A DNA stretch of 64,000 nucleotides, from assembly GCA_045602385.1 (NCBI GenBank), contig JAZSBL010000023.1, forward strand, positions 62,001 to 126,000. Reading direction: 5' to 3'. Each line of letters opens with the position of its first letter. The stretch's first letter is position 1. Below the pieces are notes generated by a model. It was given only the letters and a program-made list of their open reading frames with translations. It had not been told where the DNA came from and did no database searches. Positions 7,971-16,334 of this stretch are shown piece after piece. The position numbers and the translations under genes are program-made. This DNA comes from SVTX01 sp045602385 (GTDB lineage: Bacteria; Bacillota; Clostridia; Oscillospirales; CAG-272).

Positions 7971-8762
7971 ATGGGTCAGAAAGTTAATCCCCACGGCCTC
8001 AGAGTAGGCGTTATAAAGAACTGGGATTCAAGATGGTTCGCAAAAGACGAAGTTTTCGGCGACACTCTTGTATCCGACTACAACATCAGAAAGTATCTCA
8101 AGGGTGAGCTTCAGGACGCAGGCGTTCCGAAGATCGAGATCGAGCGTGACAGCCGTCGCGTAAGAGTATTCATCCACTGCGCTAAGCCCGGTATGGTTAT
8201 CGGTAAGGGCGGAGTTGAGATCGAAAAGTATAAGGCAGAGCTCGAGAAGATGGTTCAGATGCCCGTTTCCCTCAACGTTGTTGAGGTAAGACAGCCCGAC
8301 CTCGACGCACAGCTCGTAGCTGAGAGCGTTTGCGCTCAGCTCGAAAAGCGCGTTTCCTTCCGTCGTGCAATGAAGATGGCGATGAGAAACACTATGAGAC
8401 TTGGTGCAAAGGGTATCAAGATCATGTGCTCCGGCCGTCTTGGCGGCGCAGAGATCGCAAGAAGCGAGACATACCACGAGGGTACAATCCCGCTTCAGAC
8501 ACTCAGAGCTGACATTGAGTACGGCTTCTGGGAGGCAAACACCACCTACGGTAAGATAGGTGTTAAGGTTTGGATCTACAGAGGTGAGGTCCTCAACGAA
8601 GTTAACCGTCCTGCACAGAACGGTGAACGCAGAGACCGCAGAGGCGACCGTAAGCCCTCCGGTGACAGACGCGACAACCGCAGAGGCGGCAACCGCCCTC
8701 AGGGTCGCGGAGACAGAGCTCCCAGAGCTGACAGAACACCCAGAGACGGAGGTGCTAAGTAA
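7971..8762 (+). CDS. rpsC: Small ribosomal subunit protein uS3 with basic C-terminal tail
   Basis: The 263-residue product has the N-terminal MGQKVNPHGLRVGVIKNWDS, a KH domain with GKGG in its loop (about 80), and the S3 C-terminal domain ending near residue 217. A further ~46 residues are almost all Arg, Gly, Asp, Asn and Pro, in repeats such as RRDRRGDRK, and are predicted to be disordered and RNA-binding. Many Firmicute S3 proteins are about 218-230 residues, so the tail is an extension. The TAA shares one base with the rplP start. Confidence 0.97.
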   Translation: MGQKVNPHGLRVGVIKNWDSRWFAKDEVFGDTLVSDYNIRKYLKGELQDAGVPKIEIERDSRRVRVFIHCAKPGMVIGKGGVEIEKYKAELEKMVQMPVSLNVVEVRQPDLDAQLVAESVCAQLEKRVSFRRAMKMAMRNTMRLGAKGIKIMCSGRLGGAEIARSETYHEGTIPLQTLRADIEYGFWEANTTYGKIGVKVWIYRGEVLNEVNRPAQNGERRDRRGDRKPSGDRRDNRRGGNRPQGRGDRAPRADRTPRDGGAK

Positions 8763-9184
8763 TGTTAATGCCTAAAAGAGTAAAATTCCGCCGCGTACAG
8801 CGCGGAAGACTCAAGGGTAAGGCTAGCCGCGGTAACACAGTTACCCAGGGTAACTACGGCCTTATGGCACTTGAGCCCGCTTGGATCACAAGCAATCAGA
8901 TCGAGGCAGCCCGTATCGCTATGACACGTTACATCAAGCGTGGCGGTAAGGTCTGGATCAAGATATTCCCCGACAAGCCTATCACAGAGAAGCCTGCTGA
9001 GACTCGAATGGGTTCCGGTAAGGGTTCGCCCGAATACTGGGTAGCTGTTGTTAAGCCCGGTCGTGTAATGTTCGAAATGGACGGCGTAAGTGAGGAGATC
9101 GCTCGCGAGGCTATGCGTCTTGCAAGCCACAAGCTCCCCATCAAGACAAAGTTCGTTAAAAAAGAAGAAGTAGAGGAGGCATAA
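8762..9184 (+). CDS. rplP: Large ribosomal subunit protein uL16
   Basis: The 140-residue product starts MLMPKRVKFRRVQRGRLKG and has the RMGSGKGSPEYWVAVVKPGR loop typical of L16, which helps position tRNA and is needed for late 50S assembly. The start overlaps the rpsC stop by one base. Confidence 0.98.
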   Translation: MLMPKRVKFRRVQRGRLKGKASRGNTVTQGNYGLMALEPAWITSNQIEAARIAMTRYIKRGGKVWIKIFPDKPITEKPAETRMGSGKGSPEYWVAVVKPGRVMFEMDGVSEEIAREAMRLASHKLPIKTKFVKKEEVEEA

Positions 9185-9188
9185 GCTC

Positions 9189-9377
9189 ATGAAAATAGCT
9201 GAAATTAGAAAAATGACAGTTGAAGAGCTCAACGCAAAGCTTGTTGAACTCAAGAAAGAGCTTTTCAACCTCCGTTTCCAGCACGCAGTAAATCAGCTTG
9301 AGAACCCTCACAAGATGACAGAGGTTAAGCATGATATCGCTCGCGTAATGACCGTTCTCAACGAGAAGAACGCATAA
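9189..9377 (+). CDS. rpmC: Large ribosomal subunit protein uL29
   Basis: The 62-residue helical hairpin (VEELNAKLVELKKELFNLRF) is typical L29 and ends at the usual length. L29 lies next to L23 at the tunnel exit. It follows rplP by 4 bases, using the GAGGAGG at the end of that gene. Confidence 0.97.
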   Translation: MKIAEIRKMTVEELNAKLVELKKELFNLRFQHAVNQLENPHKMTEVKHDIARVMTVLNEKNA

Positions 9378-9387
9378 GGAGGCAGTC

Positions 9388-9648
9388 ATGACAGAAGAAA
9401 GAACACTCAGAAAAGTCAGAGTCGGCATGGTTGTCAGCGACAAGATGGACAAGACAGTAGTCGTAGCTATCGAGGACAACGTAAAGCACCCCGTATACGG
9501 CAAGATCATCAAGCGCACACTTAAGGTTCACGCTCACGATGAGAGCAACGAGTGCGGTGTTGGCGACAAAGTTAGAATTATGGAAACAAGACCCCTCTCC
9601 AAGACAAAGAGATGGAGAGTTGTTGAAGTAATCGAAAAGGCAAAATAA
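9388..9648 (+). CDS. rpsQ: Small ribosomal subunit protein uS17
   Basis: The 86-residue product has the OB-fold signature of S17: GMVVSDKMDKTVVVAIE, HPVYGKIIKRT and VRIMETRPLSKTKRWRV. It binds 16S rRNA early in 30S assembly. Ten bases separate it from rpmC. Confidence 0.98.
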   Translation: MTEERTLRKVRVGMVVSDKMDKTVVVAIEDNVKHPVYGKIIKRTLKVHAHDESNECGVGDKVRIMETRPLSKTKRWRVVEVIEKAK

Positions 9649-9705
9649 TTGAATTCGAATAGTAGGTACGTTGAAGCGTACGCGAAACAGTAGGAGGAAA
9701 AAACA

Positions 9706-10074
9706 ATGATTCAGCAGCAATCACTTATGAAGGTTGCCGATAATACCGGCGCCAAAGAGTTGATGTGCATCCGTGTTCTCGGCGGAACAGGCCGCAGATA
9801 CGGTAACATCGGTGATATCGTCGTTTGCTCTGTTAAGAAGGCAATTCCCGGCGGTATGGTTAAAAAAGGTGACGTAGTTAAGGCTGTTATCGTAAGAAGC
9901 GCAAAGGGTCTTAAGAGAGCCGACGGTTCTTACATCAAGTTCGATGTGAACCCAGCAGTAATTATCAAGGTAGACAAGACACCCAAGGGTACTCGTATCT
10001 TTGGCCCTGTCGCAAGAGAGCTTCGTGAGAAGGACTTCTTGAAGATCCTTTCTCTCGCTCCCGAAGTACTTTAA
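9706..10074 (+). CDS. rplN: Large ribosomal subunit protein uL14
   Basis: The 122-residue product is a full-length L14 (MIQQQSLMKVADNTGAKELM to ILSLAPEVL), a beta-barrel protein at the subunit interface that also binds the silencing factor RsfS. The 57-base gap before it has a small GTACG/CGTAC hairpin. Confidence 0.98.
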   Translation: MIQQQSLMKVADNTGAKELMCIRVLGGTGRRYGNIGDIVVCSVKKAIPGGMVKKGDVVKAVIVRSAKGLKRADGSYIKFDVNPAVIIKVDKTPKGTRIFGPVARELREKDFLKILSLAPEVL

Positions 10075-10088
10075 GGAGGTAACGTACA

Positions 10089-10406
10089 ATGGCTAATCTT
10101 CACATTAAAAAAGGCGACACCGTTGTAGTACTCTCCGGTAACTCTAAGGGCGTTCGTGGCGAGGTTATCGCCGTTTCCCCCAAGGAGGGCAAGGTACTCG
10201 TTCAGGGTGCAGCAATGATCCACAAGCACGTTAAGCCCCGCAGACAGGGTGAGACAGGCGGCATTATCGACGCTGAGAGCGCAATGTATGCGTCCAAGGT
10301 TGCTCTTTACTGCCCCAAGTGCGATAAGGGTGTCAGAACACACACTGTCGTTGAAGGCGACAACAAGATCCGCGTTTGCGCAAAGTGCGGACACAAATTC
10401 AACTAA
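10089..10406 (+). CDS. rplX: Large ribosomal subunit protein uL24 with zinc-ribbon-like end
   Basis: The 105-residue product has the KOW motif (KGDTVVVLSGNSKGVRGEV) and the HVKPRRQGETGGI segment of L24. Its C-terminal third carries two CxxC pairs (CPKC and CAKC), which look like a zinc ribbon, a feature found in part of the L24 family. It is an initiator of 50S assembly. Confidence 0.97.
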   Translation: MANLHIKKGDTVVVLSGNSKGVRGEVIAVSPKEGKVLVQGAAMIHKHVKPRRQGETGGIIDAESAMYASKVALYCPKCDKGVRTHTVVEGDNKIRVCAKCGHKFN

Positions 10407-10421
10407 GGAGGGTAAACGGAA

Positions 10422-10961
10422 ATGGCAAGACTTAACGATATGTACAAAGCCGAGGTCGCTCCCGCCCTCATGAAGAAGTATTCCTATCAGAGCGTTATGC
10501 AGATCCCTAAGTTTGATAAGATCGTTATCAACGTAGGCTGCGGCGATGCTAAGGATAACACAAAGGTTATTGATTCTGTAATCAACGACCTCACAATCAT
10601 CACCGGTCAGAAGGCAGTTCCCACTTACGCAAAGAAGTCGGTTGCTAACTTCAAGCTCCGTCAGGGCATGAAGATCGGTGCAAAGGTTTCTCTCCGTGGC
10701 GAGAAGATGTATGAGTTTATGGACAGACTCTTCAACTTCGCTCTCCCCAGAGTTCGTGACTTCAAGGGTATCAACCCCAACGCTTTCGACGGACGCGGCA
10801 ACTACTCCCTTGGACTTAAGGAACAGCTTATATTCCCTGAGATCGAGTACGACAAGGTTGACAAGATCCGCGGTATGGACATCTGCTTTGTAACAACTGC
10901 ACAGACGGATGACGAGGCAAGAGAGCTCCTCACACTTATGGGCGCTCCCTTCGCAAAATAA
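10422..10961 (+). CDS. rplE: Large ribosomal subunit protein uL5
   Basis: The 179-residue product has the L5 core (IPKFDKIVINVGCGDA, KLRQGMKIGAKVSLRG and MDICFVTTAQTDDEARELL). It binds 5S rRNA together with L18. Length matches the family. Confidence 0.98.
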   Translation: MARLNDMYKAEVAPALMKKYSYQSVMQIPKFDKIVINVGCGDAKDNTKVIDSVINDLTIITGQKAVPTYAKKSVANFKLRQGMKIGAKVSLRGEKMYEFMDRLFNFALPRVRDFKGINPNAFDGRGNYSLGLKEQLIFPEIEYDKVDKIRGMDICFVTTAQTDDEARELLTLMGAPFAK

Positions 10962-10977
10962 TCGGAGGTAATGGATA

Positions 10978-11163
10978 ATGGCTAAAACAGCAATGATACT
11001 CAAGCAGCAGAAGCCCCAGAAGTACTCCACTCGCGAGTACAACCGTTGCAAGATCTGCGGACGTCCTCACGCTTACATGCGTAAGTACGGTATCTGCCGT
11101 ATCTGCTTCAGAAACCTTGCGTATAAGGGTGAAATCCCCGGCGTAAAGAAGGCTTCTTGGTAA
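10978..11163 (+). CDS. rpsN: Small ribosomal subunit protein uS14, zinc-binding type
   Basis: The 61-residue product has two CxxC pairs (CKIC and CRIC) separated by 12 residues, the zinc-ribbon S14 form, ending GEIPGVKKASW. This short type is the normal one in Firmicutes; the zinc-free paralogue used under zinc starvation is not in this window. Confidence 0.98.
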   Translation: MAKTAMILKQQKPQKYSTREYNRCKICGRPHAYMRKYGICRICFRNLAYKGEIPGVKKASW

Positions 11164-11177
11164 TAATTTGGGGCTAC

Positions 11178-11440
11178 AATCGCCGTTTTCGCGGCTCGAT
11201 TTACGAACTTAAAGTAAATCTTCGCCGCGAACAACAACGATTCTATCTCCAGAATTCTTAACCAATGGTTCTGCTGAGATGAAGATCGGCTTAGGCTGAT
11301 GCTTCATCACAAAGAACAGTGAAAATACTCGAAAGAGTTTTCAAAAAATCCTAACTATCGGAAGGAAGTTAATCTACGACGTGCGTCGGGTTGGACTTAA
11401 CCGCCGATATGCCGCCGAGAAGATTTCGGCAGCAAGAAAG
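11178..11440 (+). promoter_or_regulatory. Structured untranslated gap between rpsN and rpsH
   Basis: A 308-base gap (11164-11471) interrupts an otherwise tightly packed operon. It contains nested stems: AATCG/CGATT outside TTCGCGGC/GCCGCGAA outside GATTTAC/GTAAATC (all within 11178-11242), a near-perfect 13-bp stem with a TTAG loop (11278-11308), and a GAAA-capped stem (11321-11342) followed by an A-rich tract. No open frame with a ribosome-binding site is present. It may be a regulatory element for the distal operon (for example for S8 or another protein), a processing site, or a small RNA. Confidence 0.6.
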
Positions 11441-11471
11441 AAATTAAAACTTGCATCAGGAGGAAAAGAAA

Positions 11472-11867
11472 ATGCAAATGTCAGACGTAATTGCAGATAT
11501 GCTCACAAGAATCCGCAATGCTAACAATGCTAAGCATGCGACTGTGGACATTCCTGCATCCAACATGAAGAAGTCCATAGCTGATATCCTTGTTGAAGAG
11601 GGATATATCAAGAGCTATGAGATCGTAGACAACGGTAATCAGGGCATTATCCGTGTTACTCTCAAGTACAACGGTAAGGCAAAGGTTATCAGAGGTCTTA
11701 AGAGAGTTTCCAAGCCCGGTCTTCGTATCTACGCCGGTTACGAGGATATGCCTAAGGTTATGAACGGCCTTGGAATCGCTATCGTTTCCACATCTAAGGG
11801 TATCATGACAGACAAGAAGGCTCGCGCAGCTAAGGTTGGCGGCGAAGTCATCGCGTATGTTTGGTAA
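11472..11867 (+). CDS. rpsH: Small ribosomal subunit protein uS8
   Basis: The 131-residue product has VIADMLTRIRNANNAKH at the start and the ISTSKGIMTDKKARAAKVGG-type end (split here by position), typical of S8, which binds the central domain of 16S rRNA and represses the spc operon in E. coli. I chose the ATG at 11472, 8 bases after AGGAGG; the upstream in-frame extension is not conserved. Confidence 0.98.
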   Translation: MQMSDVIADMLTRIRNANNAKHATVDIPASNMKKSIADILVEEGYIKSYEIVDNGNQGIIRVTLKYNGKAKVIRGLKRVSKPGLRIYAGYEDMPKVMNGLGIAIVSTSKGIMTDKKARAAKVGGEVIAYVW

Positions 11868-11885
11868 TTAACAGGAGGTACTATT

Positions 11886-12506
11886 ATGTCAAGAATTGGT
11901 AGAATGCCTGTTGAAATACCTGCAGGTGTTACAGTTACAGTAAACGGTAACACAGTTACCGTAAAGGGTCCCAAGGGCACACTTACTGAGAGCTTCAGCG
12001 AGAGAATGACTATCGCTGTTGAGGGCAATCAGGTGCTCGTTACAAGACCTACAGATGAGAAAGAGGACAGAAGTGTTCACGGCCTTACTCGCGCGCTTAT
12101 CCAGAACATGGTTACAGGCGTTAGCGCAGGTTACAGAAAGATCCTCCTTATAATCGGTGTTGGTTATAAGGCAGTTAAGGTTGGTAAGGACCTTCAGCTC
12201 TTCGTGGGTTATTCGCTTATGCCCACTACTGGTGTTCCCCAGGCTAAATACGTTATAAGCGACACTGATACAGTTAAGATCTCGGTTCCCAATGAGGCAG
12301 AGATCAAGGCGCAGGGCATCGACAAGATGACAACTGAGAAGATCAACGGCGGTATCGTTATCGTTGTTGAGGGTGCTAACAAGCAGGAAGTTGGTCAGAT
12401 GGCTGCGGTTATCAGAGGCAAGCGTCCCCCCGAGCCGTACCACGGTAAGGGAATCCGTTACATCGACGAGACCGTTCGTCGTAAAGCCGGAAAGACCGGT
12501 AAATAA
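11886..12506 (+). CDS. rplF: Large ribosomal subunit protein uL6 with internal insertion
   Basis: The 206-residue product has the two-domain L6 pattern, from MSRIGRMPVEIPAGVTV to the conserved RPPEPYHGKGIRY and RRKAGKTGK end. It is about 25 residues longer than usual (around 180). The extra residues lie between LFVGYS (about 110) and the KQEVGQMAA helix (about 166), where the family normally has a short loop and one strand. The frame is uninterrupted and codon use is like its neighbours. L6 contacts the sarcin-ricin loop. Confidence 0.96.
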   Translation: MSRIGRMPVEIPAGVTVTVNGNTVTVKGPKGTLTESFSERMTIAVEGNQVLVTRPTDEKEDRSVHGLTRALIQNMVTGVSAGYRKILLIIGVGYKAVKVGKDLQLFVGYSLMPTTGVPQAKYVISDTDTVKISVPNEAEIKAQGIDKMTTEKINGGIVIVVEGANKQEVGQMAAVIRGKRPPEPYHGKGIRYIDETVRRKAGKTGK

Positions 12507-12524
12507 TGAAAGGAGTGGAGTAAC

Positions 12525-12884
12525 ATGGTATCAAGAAAGGACAGCAACAAGGCTCGTCTTAAGAGACATAAGAGAGTCAGAGCAAAGATTTCGGGTACAG
12601 CAGCACGTCCGCGTCTTGCAGTTTATCGTTCCAACGCGAACATCTCTGCACAGATCATTGACGACGTTGCAGGTACAACATTGGTTTCCGCTTCTACTTA
12701 CGGCGCATCCTTCGTGGGCAATGGCGGCAACAAGGCTGCAGCTCGCGAGGTAGGTAAGATGATCGCGGAAAAGGCAATCGCACAGGGCATTACTGAAGTC
12801 GTTTTCGACAGAGGTGGCTATCTTTATCACGGACGTGTATCGGAATTGGCTGAAGGCGCTCGCGAGGGCGGCCTGAAGTTCTAA
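12525..12884 (+). CDS. rplR: Large ribosomal subunit protein uL18
   Basis: The 119-residue product has the basic N-terminal tail (RLKRHKRVRAKISGTAARPR) and the VVFDRGGYLYHGRV motif of L18, which binds 5S rRNA with L5. A 75-base gap follows, with a good AGGAGG before rpsE. Confidence 0.98.
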   Translation: MVSRKDSNKARLKRHKRVRAKISGTAARPRLAVYRSNANISAQIIDDVAGTTLVSASTYGASFVGNGGNKAAAREVGKMIAEKAIAQGITEVVFDRGGYLYHGRVSELAEGAREGGLKF

Positions 12885-12959
12885 TCCATCTTGGATTAGT
12901 AACCGGTTTGTACACTGTTCAAACACTTTTTATTTGAACAATTCAGGAGGAAACCAGAA

Positions 12960-13463
12960 ATGGCATACAAATTTAATCCGGCAGAAGTTGAGCTTACTGA
13001 AAAGCTCGTTTCGCTGAACCGTGTTTCCAAGACTGTTAAGGGCGGTCGTATCGCTCGTTTCGCTGCGCTCATGGTTGTCGGTGACGGCAACGGTCACGTT
13101 GGCGTAGGTCTCGGAAAGGCTGCCGAAGTTCCCGAAGCAATCCGCAAGGGAATCGAGGACGCAAAGAAAAATATGATCACTGTTTCCCTTAAGGGAACAA
13201 CAATACCTCACGAGGTTATCGGCGTATTCGGCGCAGGTAAGGTGCTTCTTAAGCCCGCTGCACTCGGTACCGGTATCATCGCCGGCGGTAAGGTAAGAGC
13301 AGTTCTTGAGGCTGCAGGTATCTCTAACATTCGTGCTAAGTGCCTTCGTTCCAACAACCCCACAAACGTAGTTAAGGCTACTATCGAGGGTCTCAAGGAG
13401 CTTCGCACAGTTGAAGAGGTTGCTGCTATCCGTGAGATCAGCGTTGATCAGGTTAAGGGTTAA
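12960..13463 (+). CDS. rpsE: Small ribosomal subunit protein uS5
   Basis: The 167-residue product has the double-stranded-RNA-binding-like N-terminal domain (VSKTVKGGRIARFAALMVVG) and the C-terminal domain with ISNIRAKCLRSNNPTNVVKA. S5 affects decoding accuracy and lies at the mRNA entry. Confidence 0.98.
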   Translation: MAYKFNPAEVELTEKLVSLNRVSKTVKGGRIARFAALMVVGDGNGHVGVGLGKAAEVPEAIRKGIEDAKKNMITVSLKGTTIPHEVIGVFGAGKVLLKPAALGTGIIAGGKVRAVLEAAGISNIRAKCLRSNNPTNVVKATIEGLKELRTVEEVAAIREISVDQVKG

Positions 13464-13479
13464 TAGGAGGTAGGACATA

Positions 13480-13659
13480 ATGAAAAAGGTTACACTTGTA
13501 AAGAGTCTTATTTGCACAAAGCCCAACCAGAGAGCAACTGCTAAGTCTCTCGGACTTAACAAGATCGGTGACTTCGTTATTCACAACGATGACGCTGTTC
13601 TTGCAGGTAAGGTCAAGGTTCTCGCTCACCTCGTAAAAGTTGAGACCGTAGAAGGCTAA
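13480..13659 (+). CDS. rpmD: Large ribosomal subunit protein uL30
   Basis: A 59-residue frame beginning MKKVTLVKSLICTKPNQ fills the gap between rpsE and rplO, with AGGAGG 9 bases before the ATG. The TLVKSLICTKPNQRATAKSL run and the GKVKVLAHLVKVE end match L30, which is always found at this position. Confidence 0.97.
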   Translation: MKKVTLVKSLICTKPNQRATAKSLGLNKIGDFVIHNDDAVLAGKVKVLAHLVKVETVEG

Positions 13660-13674
13660 TAGGAGGTAAGAGAA

Positions 13675-14115
13675 ATGAATTTGAATGAACTTAAGCCCGC
13701 ACAAGGCTCCGCTAAGGCAGCTTGGAGAAAGGGCAGAGGCGCAGGCTCCGGTAACGGTAAGACTGCAGGTAAGGGTCACAAGGGCCAGAACGCTCGTTCC
13801 GGCGGCGGTGTTAGACCCGGATTCGAGGGAGGTCAGCTTCCTCTTTACAGAAAGCTTCCTAAGAGAGGCTTCAACAACAAGTTCGCTACTAACTATGCTA
13901 TAGTTAACGTTTCCGCTCTCAACGTGTTTGAGGACGGCGCAGTTGTAGATCTCGAGGCGCTTCTCGCTAAGAAGATCGTTCGCAAGTCCCTTGATGGTCT
14001 CAAGGTTCTTGGCAACGGCGAGCTTACAAAGAAAATAACCGTTAAGGCAGCAGTCTTTTCAGCAACTGCTAAGGAAAAGATAACAGCGGCAGGTGGACAG
14101 GCAGAGGAGGTATAA
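13675..14115 (+). CDS. rplO: Large ribosomal subunit protein uL15
   Basis: The 146-residue product begins MNLNELKPAQGSAKAAWRKG, followed by the Gly/Lys-rich extension (GSGNGKTAGKGHKGQNAR) and the GFEGGQLPLYRKLPKRGF motif typical of L15. It ends 3 bases before secY, whose ribosome-binding site lies inside rplO. Confidence 0.98.
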   Translation: MNLNELKPAQGSAKAAWRKGRGAGSGNGKTAGKGHKGQNARSGGGVRPGFEGGQLPLYRKLPKRGFNNKFATNYAIVNVSALNVFEDGAVVDLEALLAKKIVRKSLDGLKVLGNGELTKKITVKAAVFSATAKEKITAAGGQAEEV

Positions 14116-14118
14116 GGG

Positions 14119-15636
14119 ATGTTTCAGACGTTAAAAAATGCTTGGAAGACCCATGAGCTCAAGACGAAGCTCCTCTTCACATTGCTTATCGTTATCCTTT
14201 ACAGACTTGGCTCCGCCATTCCGGTACCGTGGATCAATTCTGATGTTATTGCAGGCTCTTTGACACAGAACATCAACTATGCGATCCAGCTTATCGCGGG
14301 CGATGCGTTTGCTCAGGCAAATCTCTTCGCTCTGTCGGTATCGCCCTATATCACATCATCCATTATCATTCAGCTTCTCACAATCGTTATTCCCGCTCTC
14401 GAGCGTTGGTCTAAGGAAGGTGAGGAGGGTAAGAAGAAGATCAACTTCCTTACCAGAATCGTTACTATGGCTCTTGCTGTTGTAACTGCGTTCGGATATG
14501 CTTTGATGTGCATTACAAACGGCTATACAACCCTTACAACAAACATTGGTGGTAAGTTGTATTGGGATCAGAACCCCTCACAGGTGGTTTCCGGACTCTT
14601 TGGTCCTACAGGCGTATTTACCAATGTTGGTTTCCAGTTCATCGTAATGATCGCTTGCTATGTTGCGGGCGCGGCTCTTGTTATGTGGCTTGCTGAAAAG
14701 ATCAATGAGCGCGGTATCGGTAACGGTATCTCCATCCTCCTTTTCGCAAACATCATCGCAAGACTTCCCAACACATTCGTAGGTCTCTTTACGATGGTTA
14801 AGAACGCTATCACAGGTGTTACAGTAAGCACTCCCGCTGAGAATGCAGTATTCACTCTCGTATGCTCTATCGTTTGGGCATTGCTTGTAGTTGCTCTTCT
14901 CATCGGTCTTACTTGGCTTATCGTTTGGTTTACTGATTCCGAGAGAAGAATTCCCGTTCAGTATGCAAAGAAGGTTGTCGGAAGAAAGATGTACGGCGGA
15001 AGCTCGTCCAATCTTCCTCTCAAGCTCAACATGGCAGGCGTTATGCCCGTTATCTTTGCAAACTCTATCGTTTCTATCCCCGGAACTCTTGCAACGATCT
15101 TCCCCAACACTGAGTGGATAGTAAATCTCTCGAAGAACTACTTTAATTACACGAAGCCCCTTTACGTGCTTCTCTCTGTAATTCTGTTGTTCGTATTTGC
15201 TTACTTCTATATTCTTATCTCCTTCAATCCTACTGAAGTTGCTAATAATATCAGAAATAACGGTGGTGCAGTTCCCGGAATTCGTCCCGGTAAGCCCACT
15301 CGCGACTATATTCAGAAGGTGCTTAACCGCATCACTCTGATTGGCGCAGTATTCCTTTGTATCGTATCTGAGCTTCCCAAGGTTATCGTTTCCTTGTTCG
15401 CAAGCGCAACAGAGCTTCTTGTTATCTTCAAGGACAACGTTGTATTTAAGGCGATCAACGACTTCTACAACACAGGTTATTACGCTGTAGAGGCTATGGG
15501 AGCTACTCAGCACGTGTTCCTGACAATCGCATTCTCCGGAACTTCCGTGCTTATCGTAGTTGGTGTTATCCTTGAGACCGTTCGCGAGCTTGAGGCACAG
15601 CTCACTATGAGAAACTACAAGGGATTCCTTGATTAA
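14119..15636 (+). CDS. secY: Protein translocase channel subunit SecY, enlarged
   Basis: The 505-residue product is the Sec channel with ten membrane spans. Seen are the N-terminal LLFTLLIVILYRLGSAIPVP, the ERGIGNGISILLFANI segment, ERRIPVQYAKKVVGRKMYGG before TM6-7 and the FNPTEVANNIRNNGG cytoplasmic loop. SecY is usually 420-440 residues. The extra length lies in outer loops: one near residues 135-165 (with GKLYWDQNPSQ) and one of about 40 residues between TM9 and TM10 (about 417-467). The frame is intact and the gene sits in its usual place before adk. Confidence 0.96.
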   Translation: MFQTLKNAWKTHELKTKLLFTLLIVILYRLGSAIPVPWINSDVIAGSLTQNINYAIQLIAGDAFAQANLFALSVSPYITSSIIIQLLTIVIPALERWSKEGEEGKKKINFLTRIVTMALAVVTAFGYALMCITNGYTTLTTNIGGKLYWDQNPSQVVSGLFGPTGVFTNVGFQFIVMIACYVAGAALVMWLAEKINERGIGNGISILLFANIIARLPNTFVGLFTMVKNAITGVTVSTPAENAVFTLVCSIVWALLVVALLIGLTWLIVWFTDSERRIPVQYAKKVVGRKMYGGSSSNLPLKLNMAGVMPVIFANSIVSIPGTLATIFPNTEWIVNLSKNYFNYTKPLYVLLSVILLFVFAYFYILISFNPTEVANNIRNNGGAVPGIRPGKPTRDYIQKVLNRITLIGAVFLCIVSELPKVIVSLFASATELLVIFKDNVVFKAINDFYNTGYYAVEAMGATQHVFLTIAFSGTSVLIVVGVILETVRELEAQLTMRNYKGFLD

Positions 15637-15675
15637 TACTCACACTTACCACAAATTTTAAATTGGAGTAAATTT

Positions 15676-16314
15676 ATGAATTTAATTTTAATGGGTGCTC
15701 CCGGCGCGGGCAAAGGCACACAGTCCTCTAAAATTTCTGCAAAATACAACATTCCTGCGGTTTCTACCGGAGATATGCTTCGCGCAGCCGTTAAGGCAGG
15801 CACAAAGCTCGGTCTCTCCGCAAAGGAATACATGGATGCGGGAAAGCTTGTTCCGGATGAAGTTGTAGTGGGTATCATTAAGGACCATCTTTCGACTGAA
15901 GCTTGTGCAAACGGCTTCATTCTCGACGGTTTCCCCAGAACCATTCCTCAGGCTGAGGCTCTTGAGAAAATGGGAGTTAAGATCGACGTCGTTCTCTCTA
16001 TTGAGGTTCCGGACGACAAGATCATCGCAAGAATGAGCGGACGCAGAGTCTGCGCTTGCGGTGCTTCCTATCACGTAGAGTACATTAAGCCCCAGGTTGA
16101 CGGTGTCTGCGATAAGTGCGGCGGTCAGCTCTATATCAGAGATGACGACCGTGAGGAAACAGTTGCTAACAGACTCAAAACCTACCACGCTCAGACTGAG
16201 CCGCTTAAGGATTTCTACTCCGAGCGCGGCAATCTGATCTGCGTTGAGGGACAGGAAGAGGTTGCCGATACCACGGCACTCGTTCTCAAGGCTCTTGAAG
16301 CAGTAAACGCGTGA
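15676..16314 (+). CDS. adk: Adenylate kinase, zinc-lid type
   Basis: The 212-residue enzyme (ATP + AMP = 2 ADP) has the P-loop GAPGAGKGTQ at residue 7, the DGFPRT motif, and a LID domain with CACG and CDKCG cysteine pairs that bind structural zinc, as in Gram-positive enzymes. The ATG at 15676 follows TTGGAG. It lies between secY and map as in other Firmicutes. Confidence 0.97.
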   Translation: MNLILMGAPGAGKGTQSSKISAKYNIPAVSTGDMLRAAVKAGTKLGLSAKEYMDAGKLVPDEVVVGIIKDHLSTEACANGFILDGFPRTIPQAEALEKMGVKIDVVLSIEVPDDKIIARMSGRRVCACGASYHVEYIKPQVDGVCDKCGGQLYIRDDDREETVANRLKTYHAQTEPLKDFYSERGNLICVEGQEEVADTTALVLKALEAVNA

Positions 16315-16334
16315 AATTTTAACGAGGCAGACGG

